64,000 nt of DNA from Hippophae tibetana (GCA_037013495.1 CM072804.1:37302501-37366500), one strand, 5' to 3'. Positions 23,472 through 32,716 are shown, counted from the first letter of the stretch. The notes: generated by a model from the letters alone, not told the origin. Program-made: numbers and translations.

Positions 23472-23762
23472 AGGACGGTTAGTATCCATCTTATAAGAAA
23501 ATCTTGTAGGATGGTCAGTAGCCATTCTTAAGAAATTCTTATAGGATGGTCATTGATCGTCTTATATTATTTCTTATAGGATGCCTTCTAACTACCCCAT
23601 TTCCTTGAAATAGGATAGTCATTGACTGTTATAAATGATTTCTTATAGGATGGCTAATAACCATCTATTTACTTAAAATGATCATCATATATAGTTTTAA
23701 TAAGATAGTTTATGGCTATCGTATATATACATATAAGACGGTCATTGATCGTCTTATGTATA
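23472..23762. repeat. 35-bp palindromic tandem array, about 8 units
   Basis: Copies of a unit like ATAGGATGGTCATTGA followed by a CGTCTTAT arm recur at 23472, 23508, 23543, 23578, 23612, 23647, about 23703 and 23735, so the spacing is 34-36 bp for most. The best unit, AAGACGGTCATTGATCGTCTT near 23735, is an almost perfect dyad. Subterminal arrays of CACTA transposons look like this, but no CACTA terminus was found next to it. Confidence 0.8.
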
Positions 23763-25267
23763 TTTTTTTAATTTTGATATTTATTATTTTATACTTTTAT
23801 ACTTGTATAAATAAAATCTTATATCACAAGTTTCATAACATTTATAGTATCACATTTAATTCTCAATTCATCACAATAAGTATTCATCATTTTTACTCAA
23901 TTTAAGAAGTCCATCATTCATTCTCCACTTATCACAACAAGTTCATCTTTCAAACAAATACACATACGTACATATACTTGGAAAACATAAACATACATAT
24001 ATGTCAAAAAACAAGTTAATTAAAAATCACTATATAGATTATAATATTACACTATAAATTATAAACCTTACACAAATGTATAAGTACGTACACAAATATT
24101 TAGTTTGTCTCACTCAAGTTTATCTCATCAATTATTTGAACGATAATCAAACATGTATATGCACCACTCTTGCCACAATTACTCAAACTCTGTTGGTGAG
24201 TATAGATCTTTACTTGAGAACTACGTACACAAAATAATTAATTTTTTAAAACTAGATAATCGAGAAATATTACACACACATATATATATATAATTTAGAC
24301 TTAGAGCAATATATGAATTTTTAATTTAACTTTATAGCAGTCCTATATTCTTTTCAAGAAAAAGAAATATTATAAATTTAATTTCTTAAGCCTTAAAGGG
24401 TTCTGCTAGACAAATGTGTTTGAAAATAAATATTATTATTCTATTTAGTTTCCTTTTGTGTGTTAAGTATCCTATTAGGATTTTATATCACTAGTGTTAC
24501 AAACTTAGTCTGCTTATAAATATGAGATGTTAAAAAATATGAATATTTTTTGCTCTCTTGTTTTCTCTACTTTTAACTATTTCTCAGCAGTGCCAACATA
24601 ACTAGAGTAGTTTCAAGTCTTTTTTTTAAATGAGACCAATAAGAGCAACACAAAAAGGTTGCTTAAAGAGTTACTTGGAAAATAAACTTCAGGCTCAAGA
24701 GGCCACAATACCAATCTTGTCTTTATCTTGTCTCCAAGTATGAGCTGCAATGCAGTATTTATTCAAACACATATAAGTAGTGTACATTTTTGTAAGATCT
24801 GATATAGGATATAAATTTTTAAGATTGTTATGACAAGTATGAGATCTCCTAATGCTGCAAGATTTCCAACAGTGAAAGCCATAGTAGTGATGTTCTTCAC
24901 ATTCTTGGTCCTCCCAAATTCTAGCAAAGTAGCTGCATATTTCTCTGTGGTTTGTTATCAGGAAACTCTACCTCCACTTCGTGATACAATAGCACCATAT
25001 CTTGATCATATATAACACAATCCATTTGGAGCAAAAAAGCTTATTTTTAATATTCATTGTTAATATGCTGCAACAAGATATATTTGGTACAGTGCTTTTT
25101 GCCTAAACTTTCAATCTTAGGCTTTGGTGTCTAGTATGAGGATGAAGCTATATTGTTTATTAGTTGTTGTTACTTACACAATGAGTGAAATGTGATGTCA
25201 AGTATTGTTCACAGTAGAGTTATATCTCAAATCCTTTATTGAATGACTACTAATAGTTTAACTGCTA
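23763..25267. other. Spacer, no assigned gene
   Basis: AT-rich. A short TA tract occurs near 24280. 24405-24600 looks LTR-like (TATAAATATGAG near 24516 and a pyrimidine-rich end) but has no partner. An open frame at 24830-25015 is not recognised and sits in a less AT-rich patch; I did not call it a gene. Confidence 0.5.
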
Positions 25268-25272
25268 GTTTG

Positions 25273-25554
25273 TGTTATGTATGAATTTCAGAGTGGAGAG
25301 GAAGAAGAAGAAGAGTAAGAAGGAAGCTGGTTTTGTGTAAATTGTCTCATATTTTTATTGAATTCATTGGAGCTATATATAACCTAACACACACATGAAT
25401 TACAAGGGAATCCAGCTAACTAACTCTGCCATTGTCTAACAGAATCCATGGTCGCCCACTCTCGTGCTCGCCTACCTCGCTACACCTTACACCCATATCC
25501 TACGTCCACGTGTATCAATCGCTCGTCACTGTGCAACCAATAATACTTGTATCA
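25273..25554 (-). repeat. 3' LTR of the gene-capturing element
   Basis: 282 bp, TGTTATGTATG on the left to CTTGTATCA on the right. It matches 28789-29050 throughout, for example 'gaagctggttttgtgtaaat' and 'acacatgaattacaaggga'. Confidence 0.92.
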
Positions 25555-25570
25555 TTCATTCCCCCTTCTA
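25555..25570 (-). other. Polypurine tract
   Basis: Minus strand AGAAGGGGGAATGAA lies directly upstream of the 3' LTR start TGATACAAG. The preceding codons (NSSIRTRILEGGMND) correspond to the end of the Reina-like pol (NSSYQIRILKGERND at about 11258-11302), so a scrap of pol was retained with the PPT. Confidence 0.85.
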
Positions 25571-25599
25571 GAATCCTTGTCCTTATGGATGAATTGGGG

Positions 25600-26952
25600 T
25601 ATGAAAAAAAAATATGAGTACCCATTTCATAATTGAGTGCTTGGGATCCTATGACAATGTTTGGTGTAAGAGCAAGAGTTTTTACTATTGCAATTACATT
25701 GATCATCGATACCATAAGGGATTTTATAATGTCCCCAAAATTGGATTTTCTATGCTTTATTAAAACCAATGCATTTCATAGGCCAAGTGCATACAAACAA
25801 AAGGTAAGGATTGTGTCACACCACAACCAAAACCTGATATCTGACCTCTTATGAATGCCTACTTTTTTGGTTGGTTTAGTTGAGAGAGAAATTGAATGGA
25901 GAGCCTGTCTTCTATACCACAAACAATGACAATACATATATTTGTGATCGCTTCTCGTGCCAAAGAGTTTTCTTTCGAGTACGCATTGATGTAGTCTCCT
26001 CCAATTCCCTTGAGAATTAATTGCTCAATAGTGTTAGCTTCAATAAGTAAGGAAAGGGAAGCAACAACAACCACTGCAATATGCCAACTTAATATGAGGA
26101 CAATAATGAAATCAGTTACCACAAGAGCTATGCCTTGTACAATTGTAGATAAACAATTAGTGACAACACTTTGAACTAGTGTTGCATCTGATGCTTAAAT
26201 GGATGTCAGTGAATCTGTCTTATTCTCATCCAATTCAAACCAACTAACTTCATTTCTAAGGATAGCGGCAAACATTAACAAGTGAACACAAAAAGTGAGT
26301 CGCTCTCTCATCAATGTATAAAAGTAGTGTTGTAACAGATATATTGGAATTGTGACTTCGACTATTGCAACAATTATGAAGGATATCTGTTGAACCTCTT
26401 GCTTGAGTTGGGAATCCTAAGGAAAATAAGATGCAGTCAATAAATATGTGATTCCAAGAGAAAAAATTGGAGTTCCCATTCCTGCTAAACTTGCACCCAT
26501 TGATCCAAGTATGGCATAAGGCCATTCAGGTGCATAAGGCAATGTAATTGACTTAAGCTCTTCTTGATCGGGTGGGATTCCATAAATTTCACTAAACCTA
26601 GAATGCTTTGAAGTATGAGAGTAAGACAATGCGCTAGAAGTTTCAACTTGTTCGGACACTTGAAGGCTCTCAAGATTTGAATACTTTCCTTTCTTGGACA
26701 TCAAAATTAGATGTATGGCACTTCCAATAACATCACCATTGTTCAAGACAATGATTGTATCCACATATTGAATGGTTGATAGACGATGAACAACAACAAG
26801 TGTTGTTTGATCTATCATTATCTTGTCTAGTGCTTGTTGAATAATGAGTTCAGATTCTGAGTCAAGTGCACTAGCAGCCTCCTCTAGGATTAGTATCCTT
26901 GGGTTTCTCAACACTACTCTAGCTATAGCAATTCTTTGCCTTTGCCCTCCTT
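25600..26952 (-). pseudogene. Captured ABCB transporter fragment (NBD1 C-terminal half to TMD2)
   Basis: From 26952 leftward the translation has the ABC signature remnant [12 protein letters not shown], a Walker B-like [13 protein letters not shown] (normal family D-E-A-T altered to E-E-A-A), the H-loop VVVHRLSTI, the linker with SLQVSEQVE, then the second membrane domain starting [19 protein letters not shown], passing VSWFELDENKTDSLTSI and ending ALTPNIVIGSQALN. Walker A and the Q-loop are missing. ABCB transporters export auxin and other small molecules at the plasma membrane. The style is closest to what I recall of plant ABCB13/14; the subfamily is inferred. Coding continues across about 1.3 kb without an apparent intron, which suggests an mRNA source. 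Confidence 0.9.
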
Positions 26953-27919
26953 CTAGTGCCATTTCTCGATAGAGCTCATCAACTTTAACCATTAATCCAT
27001 TATTACATAATTGTTCAATCCAATTGTTGAAGGATAAGTCATCTGGACTACACCTATAGTCCCACATCTTCCTTAAAACCTCAATAACTTCTTTAAATCT
27101 TCCTTGTGCACAATAACCATCCACCGTCACATTAAAGCTTCCCAAATTCACAGCCAATTTCCTAGATGGTCTATGCTCTTTTATCATCCTATCAAACAAA
27201 TTTAAAGTTTCATCAAATGTCACATTCTGGCTCAAAGCATCTAACATTGAATTATACGTAGTTGCGCTCATCTTTACCTTTGAGTTCTCCCGCAAAACCT
27301 CCTCATAACATTCCATAGCCTCCTTATCCATTCTTTTCAAGTAGTATCCTTTCATCAAGCTACCATAAACAACTCCATCGTCAGCAAACCCTCCCAATTT
27401 TTCCTTCAACTCTTCATAAAGCTTGAAAATCCCATCTGTATCCGAATTCTTAACATAACCAACCATCAAATAATGATAAACAATAGGATCTGCCTCTAAC
27501 TCTTTGACACCCATTTCATCTTTCAATTCTATTGCCCTCTTCAATCTATATTATCCACCAACCCTTTGATTAAAATCATGTAAGTCGTAGGTGAAGGATT
27601 CATAGGAGCATCAATTTATGAAATTTTTGTAATGTTCCATAGCAGTGTCAGGTTTTTGACAATCTAAATAAGTTCAAAAAATAAAATTTTAGGTAATAAT
27701 ATTTGGGGCAATACCTGCTTGGGTAATGAATCAATGAAGTAAAAGAAGGTCTGCGTATTTAGATTGCCAAACCTGAGCATTGAGAACAATATTGACAGTA
27801 AAAGTTGTGGGTTTGCAATTGGAAAAGACCGAATGGTGAGTATAAAGAATAGCCTCTTCAAGGTCATTTTGGCGAATAAGATTAAGGATCTTGTTATGGA
27901 GGTAGAGACGATTTCCAGA
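26953..27919 (-). pseudogene. Captured P-class PPR protein fragment
   Basis: Starts at the RPL4 junction with [20 protein letters not shown] and holds about six to seven 35-residue PPR repeats, for example [59 protein letters not shown] and [18 protein letters not shown]. It ends in DELYREM where ABCB begins. PPR proteins bind organellar or nuclear RNA through paired residues in each repeat. The sequence resembles the GRP23/EMB1796 type as I remember it, not verified. The longest open stretch is 27544-26417, which runs on through the ABCB junction. Stops at about 27731, 27690 and 27675, plus two mutually compensating 1-nt indels near 27610 and 27552, break the rest. Confidence 0.9.
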
Positions 27920-28218
27920 TATCTTCTCAACACCATCAGTTGAGTCACTCACGACAAGGGCCATTTCCAGAGTAGACTCAATACTTTGAACATGAACCAT
28001 AACCAGAGATGGGATAATAGAGGTAGCCATAACCAGAGATGGGATAATAGAGGTAGCCATAACCAATACAAGAGCGTATCATTTCCGGTTAGTCTTACAG
28101 TGCCATCGATGCCAGATCTTACTTGGATCGAACATAAGACCTCCTCGACCCTTGTTTCCAATAGCTTTCCGACCACCCTTGTGAGTACCATCACTAGAAA
28201 TGCGTGGGAAATGAGAGT
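27920..28218 (-). pseudogene. Captured ribosomal protein uL4 (RPL4) fragment
   Basis: The minus translation reads FPRISSDGTHKGGRKAIGNK followed by GRGGLMFDPSKIWHRWH, then [17 protein letters not shown] and [14 protein letters not shown]. This follows the eukaryotic uL4 pattern (GGGTHRAGQ..GN..RGG.MF.P.KIWRRWH, R/K-Y-A and PLVVSDS..G.EK) over about 95 residues. uL4 is a 60S subunit protein near the exit tunnel. One stop (TGA) replaces the residue before YAL. A 30-bp exact tandem duplication (28001-28060) repeats ten codons without breaking the frame. Only the N-terminal third of uL4 is present. Confidence 0.85.
28001..28060. repeat. 30-bp perfect tandem duplication within the RPL4 fragment
   Basis: AACCAGAGATGGGATAATAG plus AGGTAGCCAT occurs twice back to back. 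The length is a multiple of three, so it adds ten codons in frame. Confidence 0.97.
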
Positions 28219-28303
28219 TCGTGAGTTTTATAATTCAATGAATTAAGCCTATGAACCAATTGGGCTTCTCATCACTAACCTTATCATTTGAGGATGAATT
28301 TTT

Positions 28304-28546
28304 TTAATGGCTGAGAAATATAGACGCAACTAATGGCCCACATTCAAACCCATAAGCTAGAGAAGTAGAACTTGAGTCATGGATTGGTTCTCGAGGCCCA
28401 GGCGGTGGTGGCTCATTACGACGTGGCTTTGTCTTGGCATACATCACCACCATTTCTTTTGTAAACTCAGAAACCAAATGGTCCTCTATAGGTTGGGATT
28501 TTTTCTTATCATTCTCTGAACCAGCACCAGAGATGGAGGATCCCAT
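28304..28546 (-). pseudogene. Unidentified coding-like segment of the gene-capturing element
   Basis: An 80-codon open frame starting MGSSISGAGSENDKKKSQP and containing a charged, proline-rich stretch (KPRRNEPPPPGPREP). It lies between the gag-like leader and the RPL4 fragment and is in the same frame as the RPL4-PPR-ABCB chimera. I do not recognise it. It could be a fourth captured fragment or rearranged gag. Confidence 0.5.
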
Positions 28547-28770
28547 GGTTCGAAATTTAGATTCTCGCAGGTCTCAGATGATGCATTCATCACAACGCCA
28601 AGAGAAAGAGATGGTGGTGAGCTGTGGGAGGAGCGAAGAGTTCGTAGCTCGATCAACACTGCTTGTATAACAGTGTTCACTTGCTCGAATCTAGACTCAT
28701 GTCATGCCAAGATCTCAAAGACCTCATTGAAGAACTCGACATCGGATTCATTGCGGTTGTCTATGGCTGG
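28480..28770 (-). pseudogene. Chromovirus gag N-terminal remnant
   Basis: Downstream of the PBS the minus strand codes NRNESDVEFFNEVFEIL, then HESRFEQVNTVIQAVLIELR. The Reina-like element has the parallel SNAEFCNDVLENL and HETGLSK at the same place. It probably retains packaging signals rather than a working gag. Confidence 0.7.
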
Positions 28771-28787
28771 AACTGGCTCTGATACCA
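28771..28787 (-). other. Primer-binding site, initiator tRNA-Met
   Basis: Minus strand TGGTATCAGAGCCAGTT, one base from the 5' LTR. TGGTATCAGAGCCAG is the exact complement expected for the plant initiator tRNA-Met 3' end. Confidence 0.95.
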
Positions 28788-28788
28788 T

Positions 28789-29050
28789 TGTTGTGTATGA
28801 AATTTAGAGAGGAAAGGAAGAAGAGTAAGAGGGAAGCTGGTTTTGTGTAAATATTCTCATATCTCTATTGAATTCATTGGGGCTATATATAGCCTTACAC
28901 ACACATGAATTACAAGGGAATTTAGCTAACTAACTCTACCATTTTCAAACAGAATCCATGGTCCCCCACTCTTATGCTCACCTTGCACCCATGTCTTGCG
29001 TCCACATGCGCCAATTGCTCGTCGTTGTGCAGCCAATAATACTTGTATTA
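28789..29050 (-). repeat. 5' LTR of the gene-capturing element
   Basis: 262 bp, TGTTGTGTATG to CTTGTATTA. The outer end has A in place of the canonical G of TG (minus start TAATAC). A TATATATAG box lies near 28895. Confidence 0.92.
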
Positions 29051-29055
29051 GTTTG

Positions 29056-29447
29056 CTACAAAGTATAATAAATGTACCTTTTTGTTTTAAAGTAGGATAA
29101 TTTTTCTTCCATGCAGAGACATGATACATCAAATGCACTTTTGCATGAGATAAGAATTTCTATCTGCTCATGAAGTCTCAAGAATCTACACCAAAAGAAA
29201 GTAAGAACTATAGACTGAAGTAATGTTTAAACATCACATCGTTAGGGTAGTTATATTGTGTAAAGGAAAAGTAATGGATGAAATAAAAGGCTTACATAAT
29301 AGTTTTAGTTTTCCTTAATAATAGTTTTAGCTAATTGCTTTTCCTCTATCAGAGGTCCATTGAGATTTCTAGTTTTAACCGATAAAAGATCGAGCATGAA
29401 CACTTGAATGTAGGTTTCATTGCATTCTTAAGTAGATTATGAGGTTT
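29056..29447. other. Spacer without recognisable features
   Basis: AT-rich sequence between the right TSD of the gene-capturing element and the CACTA insertion. I see no gene or repeat. Confidence 0.5.
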
Positions 29448-29450
29448 TGA

Positions 29451-30416
29451 CACTACTACAAAAATGGGTATTTAAGTCGATATGTAAAATCAGTTTTTTT
29501 TCAAAAACCGACTTATAATGAATTTAAAGTCGGTTCGGTGTAGAACCGATGCTATCCACGTAGGATGTAGTATCAGTTGACGTGTCGAACCGACACTATG
29601 TGTGGATGTAGTGTCGGTTCTAGGTGTTAACCGACGCTACACTACGTGGATAGCGTCGGTTCACCACGTCAACCGACGCTACATCCATGTGTAGCGTCCA
29701 TGTCTTTTCTCTTCTTTCTTCCCAGACAGAAACTATTTTTAGCGTTGCATAACTCTCAAAAACTCAAAACCTCTTCCACTTCTCCTCCACTCTTTCTCAT
29801 TTTATGGCCACCTACGACTACCATTTACAGCGTCGGTTAGTGGGTTTTCTTCCTCTCTAACTAATCTTTTAAATCCCCTATTTTTTTGAGCAAAATACTC
29901 AAAAAATTTATACCCATTTCTCACTTACAAAACACCATTTTTTCTTCCTTTCCTTCATTTTGTCACTTCATTTACTTTTGTAAGTATTTCTATTAATTTT
30001 ATGCACTTATTATTCATATTTTTTTTTCTATTATTATGTGTTATTATTTATGCGTATAAATTTTTGTATTATATATGTAGGTTTTTATTATAACATCAGG
30101 AGAAGAATATCTTGAATAAAATAGAACAAAACCATGGTAATTTTTCTATTATTAATTAATATTTTATTTTTCAAATATTTGTATTATTTGAACTATTTGC
30201 TAAACTGATTTTGGTTTTTTTTCTTGCTCGAATACAGGTTTTTATTTGAGTATAATAGAAAATAAGTAAATTCAAAAAAAAAAATTAAAGTTGGTTCACC
30301 ATGTGAACCAACTTTAAATGTAAAGTCGATTCACGTGTTGAACCGACTTTAAACTTTAAGTCATTTCATTTAAAGTCGGTTTTTAACCGACTTTAATGCT
30401 CCTTTTTGTAGTAGTG
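29451..30416. mobile_element. Non-autonomous CACTA (En/Spm) DNA transposon
   Basis: 966 bp with 14-bp perfect terminal inverted repeats CACTACTACAAAAA / TTTTTGTAGTAGTG and a 3-bp TSD TGA (29448-29450 and 30417-30419). Subterminal regions are packed with copies of AAGTCGGTT / AACCGACTT in both orientations, the presumed transposase-binding repeats. There is no transposase frame, so it must rely on an autonomous relative. The middle is plain AT-rich DNA. Confidence 0.95.
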
Positions 30417-30419
30417 TGA

Positions 30420-31107
30420 TTCAAAGAATCAATTCTTGACATTGGCGCCATTATTTCGGTAAATCTTATGCAAAGAAATTGACTACGATGTCTAATTTAA
30501 CTTTTTAACAATAGTCCTATATTCTTTTTCAATTAACATCAATAATAATACTTCAACTATTTATATCTAAACTGAAAATTTTTATTAAATTTATAAAATG
30601 CATCCTTTTTATTTTCTCATAAAATAAAATTAAGCAAATTAATTATGAGTAATAAGAAAATTAAACAAAAAAGGAAAAAAATTAACAAAAATAAAATAAT
30701 ATAATCTAAAAAATAAAAAGGAAAAAAATGAAAAATAATAATATAGATTATTTAAACATTTTATTCAAAAATAAATACAAAATTAACTAAAAAATGGCAA
30801 ACCACAAAGAGATAGATGGCTTACTAAAGAGGAAGACAACATAGGTTAGGACAGACAGCAGTAGAGCAACGTCAACAGCATGGCATGAAGCTAGCGATGG
30901 CATTACTAGATGTTAACGAAAGCTAGTGATGAAGATGGAACAATGATAGAAAGAGTAGAACCATGCCAGAGGAAGAGTCACTGGAATAGGGAACAATGCA
31001 TGGATATTAAGGGAGGGACGGAGGATAGATGACTGAAGAACAATAGTAATGAATGGATGCTAATGACGTTGAAAGTGGCTGGTAAAAAATGAGTACATTG
31101 AGAAGTA
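30420..31107. other. Spacer, no gene
   Basis: Very A-rich from 30600 to 30780, then a G/A-rich stretch (30800-31090) without a recognisable reading frame. Confidence 0.5.
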
Positions 31108-31112
31108 GAGAA

Positions 31113-31565
31113 TGTTGGGAAAATCAGGCATATTTTCCCTATTCTAAGTAGTTACTATTCATAAATATTATGAATTATATGAATAGAACTCAAGTTAGCT
31201 CGACAAAATAATGCTATTGAAAATATATTACTGAAAGAAACTAAAGTAGATATTAAATAAAATTTTAAACTAGAAAAATAGAAACACCAGAACTTTAACG
31301 AGGTTTGGTATAAATTTTACCCATGTTCTAAGGCATCGTTGACCAGTTCCACTATCTTCAAAAAGGATGTACTCCAAAAATTATAACTGATTAGGCAATA
31401 TTGAGCTAATGAATTTCACATACAAAAGAGAGGAAGATATATAAGTTTTGGGATGATTTCAAAGTGGAGGAATGGGTTTTATTTATAGTCCAAAATACAA
31501 CACCCACTATGGTTCCTAATCCATGTGTGATTTTTTCAACTTGCTCACTAAGGAGCTATGAAAAA
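31113..31565 (-). repeat. Solo LTR of the Tork-type Copia family
   Basis: Begins TGTTGGGAAAAT and ends CTATGAAAAA. It matches the LTRs at 33462 and 49862 along its length ('cctattctaa', 'gttgacca', 'ctcactaaggagctat'). Candidate 5-bp TSD GAGAA at 31108-31112 and 31566-31570. No interior follows, so it is a solo LTR. Confidence 0.85.
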
Positions 31566-31585
31566 GAGAAGATCGAGTGAGTTAA

Positions 31586-32049
31586 CATATAGGATGGCTA
31601 ATGACCACCCTAAAAGAATTTATTTTAAGATAATCAATGACCGTCCAATAATGTTTTGCTTCAAATTTTACTCGATAAATTTTGCGAATGGGTACAGTTC
31701 AATTACGATTATACTAAAAACCATACTTGTCCATACTCGAAATTAATTATATTTAATTAATTAATTTATATATTTAATAAATTAAATTATAAACTGAATA
31801 TTAATTATATATATTTACTAAATTAAATTATTAATATTTTTTGGGTTTTTTCAATAACCTTCCCGAACCATTACCAATGGGTAAAAAACCATCCCCAAAC
31901 TATAATGGTTTTCGGGCAATTTTGTGTAAAAAATTTATAATTTGGTTCGGGGACAGTTATATCAAAAATTATTCTCGCCCGTACGCGTGCCCCATGCCCA
32001 TCCCTAATAATGATACTATTGATCTTACAACTCTTCCAATTTTGAATAG
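31586..32049. other. Unassigned repeat debris
   Basis: 31590-31650 holds two units of the 35-bp palindromic repeat seen at 23472-23762 (AGGATGGCTAATGACCA and ATAATCAATGACCGTCC). 31840-32010 has dyad-rich sequence ending GCCCATCCCTAA, which is hAT-MITE-like, but no clean termini or TSD could be set. Confidence 0.4.
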
Positions 32050-32345
32050 TCAAGCTACAACAAATACATCCCTAGACATTTAAAAGATGATTCTTGAAGT
32101 TAAGGAGCATCTAGCTCAAGCTAATCAAAATTACCAAGAAAGGGTTGACCAGAAAAGAAGAGTTAAAGAGTTTTTAGTAAGAGATACATAATGGTTCATT
32201 TAGAAAAGGATAAAAGAATTTTTAGTAAGAGATACATAATGGTTCATTTAAAAAAGGACAGGACATTATCTAGAGTATACAATAAGTTGCAAGATAGGAA
32301 AATAGGTCCTTTCAGGATTTGTCATAAAGTTAAAGGGTTATGTTT
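32050..32345 (+). pseudogene. Chromovirus post-integrase tail (fragment)
   Basis: The translation gives MILEVKEHLAQANQNYQERV and DQKRRVKEF, then KLQDRKIGPFRICHKV, the conserved region after the integrase core of plant chromoviruses. A 48-bp direct duplication (start points 32169 and 32217) repeats the KEFLVRDT segment. Confidence 0.75.
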
Positions 32346-32358
32346 TATATTCATAGAA

Positions 32359-32559
32359 TATGGGATAATTTTCAAAAAATGTCCAAAATGTTTTTTTTTT
32401 GTAATTATGTCCAAAACGTATGAGTAATGATAAAAACATATCTAACTTTGGATATAATTGCATCATTATTTATATGTTGTGGGAATAATTGTAACTTTAA
32501 AAATGCACAACGTTAGGCATATTTTTATCTTTAATTCATACGTGGTGGACATAATTGCC
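32359..32559. mobile_element. MITE-like repeat, truncated copy
   Basis: Begins TATGGGATAATTTTCAAAAA and parallels 32717-32957 closely (NNtgtccaaa, 'ttaggcatatttttatcttt') but lacks the right terminal inverted repeat. Confidence 0.65.
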
Positions 32560-32560
32560 C

Positions 32561-32705
32561 CAATGCCTATGTCCTTGACTTTCTTGAACATCTTAACATT
32601 TCACCCATATTCAGTGTACTTAATATATTTGAGTATCATTCACCTACTGAAGTATTTGTGCTATTGAAGCATAGAAAGAGTCTTCTTCTAAAGGAAGGGA
32701 CAACT
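32561..32705 (+). pseudogene. Chromovirus C-terminal tail, duplicate 1
   Basis: Codes NAYVLDFLEHLNIS and FEYHSPTE after small shifts, the segment expected to follow directly on the tail at 32345. It is repeated at 32999. Confidence 0.7.
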
Positions 32706-32716
32706 AATGCATAAAA

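Larger units (their letters stand above)
25273..29050 (-). mobile_element. Non-autonomous chromovirus-type element carrying three captured host gene fragments
   Basis: A complete 3778-bp insertion with a perfect 5-bp TSD GTTTG (25268-25272 and 29051-29055), two related LTRs, a tRNA-Met PBS and a PPT. It reads right to left. Between a short gag-like leader and a stub of the pol C-terminus, the pol genes are replaced by coding fragments of RPL4 (uL4), a PPR protein and an ABCB transporter, all in sense orientation. The LTR length, PBS, leader and terminal pol residues all relate it to the Reina-like element at 6897-14188, which could be the kind of partner that supplied enzymes. Stops and two indels now break the frame. 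Confidence 0.93.

Noticed and set aside
23472-23762. CRISPR-like repeat-spacer array
   Set aside because: The spacing near 35 bp and dyad units look superficially similar, but the spacers are themselves repeat-derived, the units vary, and the context is a plant transposon.
24830-25015. 61-codon plus-strand frame (SPNAARFPTVKAIVVMFF)
   Set aside because: A vague likeness to MATE transporters (N-P-x-A-A-R-F) was considered, but it is too short, no second motif follows, and the minus strand reads equally well. Not called.
26417-27544. 375-codon frame as a resident PPR-ABC host gene
   Set aside because: Flanking LTRs, PBS, PPT and TSD show it is cargo of a retrotransposon, the NBD lacks Walker A, and the surrounding frame has stops.
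27986-28246. Plus-strand frame with [21 protein letters not shown] repeats
   Set aside because: It is the antisense of the RPL4 fragment. The repeat is the 30-bp tandem duplication, not an RNA-binding domain.
31840-32010. hAT-type MITE ending GCCCATCCCTAA
   Set aside because: No left inverted repeat or 8-bp TSD could be located.
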